Notes under the pieces: generated by a model
What the model was told of the DNA's origin: nothing
The model's input: only the letters and a program-made list of their open reading frames with translations
The model's database searches: none
Part shown: piece after piece, positions 63,817-64,000 of the stretch
How positions within the stretch are numbered: position 1 is the stretch's first letter
How the letters are laid out: every line of letters begins with the position of its first letter
From: an uncultured Flavobacteriales bacterium
GTDB taxonomy: Bacteria; Bacteroidota; Bacteroidia; Flavobacteriales_E; Vicingaceae
Length of the DNA: 64,000 nucleotides
NCBI GenBank assembly: GCA_937901255.1
Contig: CALCHN010000067.1
Span: 29,490 to 93,489, forward strand
Reading direction: 5' to 3'
Made by a program: the position numbers and the translations under genes

Positions 63817-64000
63817 ATGAAGTATTTTATTATTTATCACTTTACCACAAGCGTGGACGCTTGCGGCAGCGGAGGGGAAGAAATAAGCAGTCATCCTCAG
63901 GAAAGTAGAAAAGAATGGCTTTTATGGATGTTTGAAGATGCAGGAAAGAAAAATAGTAACAACAAAGATTGGCAATTGTGGCAGCAACATAATCAACCTA
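63817..64000 (+). pseudogene. 5'-truncated RAYT-type (REP-associated) transposase remnant, running off the window
   Basis: The frame is open from ATG 63817 to the window edge. From about 63892 it reads HPQESRKEWLLWMFEDAG then KKNSNNKDWQLWQQHNQP, the characteristic mid-to-late part of the Y1/RAYT transposases of Bacteroidota. The first 100 or so residues of that family, with the HUH motif, are missing: codons 8-22 are the REP-like palindrome (63845-63877) read in frame. So the 5' part has been lost, leaving palindrome and tail joined. It could still be expressed as a short protein, but it cannot be an active enzyme. The 3' end is beyond the window. Confidence 0.5.
63845..63877 (+). repeat. REP-like palindrome at the RAYT remnant
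   Basis: CCACAAGCG-TGGA-CGCTTGCGG (63845-63866) followed by CAGCGGAGGGG. The same element occurs at 41359-41390 with tail GAGCGGAGGG, and inverted at 63587-63608. Between the copies the stem bases A-T and C-G interchange with pairing kept. Confidence 0.65.

Overview
The window reads as chromosomal DNA of an AT-rich member of the Bacteroidota, most likely Flavobacteriales. The evidence is the gene content (DUF4834, DUF4197, DUF6702, BT_3928, duplicated DUF1599, a DnaE with an N-terminal exonuclease, a CarB without its allosteric domain), the A-rich leaders, and several promoters of the Bacteroidota type (TTG, 19-22 bases, TAnnTTTG). No rRNA, tRNA, CRISPR array, prophage or intact insertion sequence was seen.

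Layout. 0-5.6 kb: the 3' part of an SLC13-type permease cut by the window edge, an outer-membrane PagL-like protein, a DUF4197 lipoprotein, a Nudix hydrolase, a queuosine-precursor transporter, then small membrane proteins on the minus strand. 5.6-16.3 kb: carB, rpmH, a TRIC-type channel, an M23 endopeptidase divergent from alaS, then DUF6702 and an M1 peptidase. 16.3-23 kb: a repeat-rich gap, YigZ, MeaB, M28 peptidase and several unrecognised small proteins. 23-33.7 kb: mutS, rplS, a four-gene operon of unknown role (secreted protein, beta-barrel, 39-residue lipoprotein, DUF2237), an ABC exporter half, a leucine/glutamate-type dehydrogenase and nusB.

33.7-44.5 kb is the most accessory part. 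A single-gene NACHT-type STAND NTPase (candidate antiphage bNACHT) sits between nusB and trxA and is bracketed by inverted copies of a G/C-rich palindromic repeat. dnaE follows, then an unknown lipoprotein, a Fic AMP-transferase with a class II inhibitory motif, and about 0.8 kb of repeat-filled non-coding DNA. 44.5-53.4 kb returns to housekeeping genes: Gdx/SugE-type SMR, mscL, the rsfS-ftsH-DUF2007-cdsA operon, birA, mpl, a YwqK-like protein and nhaC. 53.4-58.6 kb is a 1728-residue secreted protein with sixteen TPR-like repeats of about 64 residues, a coiled-coil half and a distinct C-terminal domain. 58.7-63.6 kb holds tpiA, a lone OppB-type permease, BT_3928, DUF1599 and divergent folP. 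The last 0.4 kb has two inverted REP-like palindromes, one of them in frame with a 5'-truncated RAYT-type transposase remnant that runs off the edge.

The strongest candidates for new biology are the NACHT gene and its repeat bracket, the giant repeat protein, and the several palindromic repeat families that fill nearly every long intergenic gap, one of which shows compensatory base changes and adjoins a RAYT remnant. Translations and coordinates were worked out by eye, and family names rest on recognised motifs, not on database searches.
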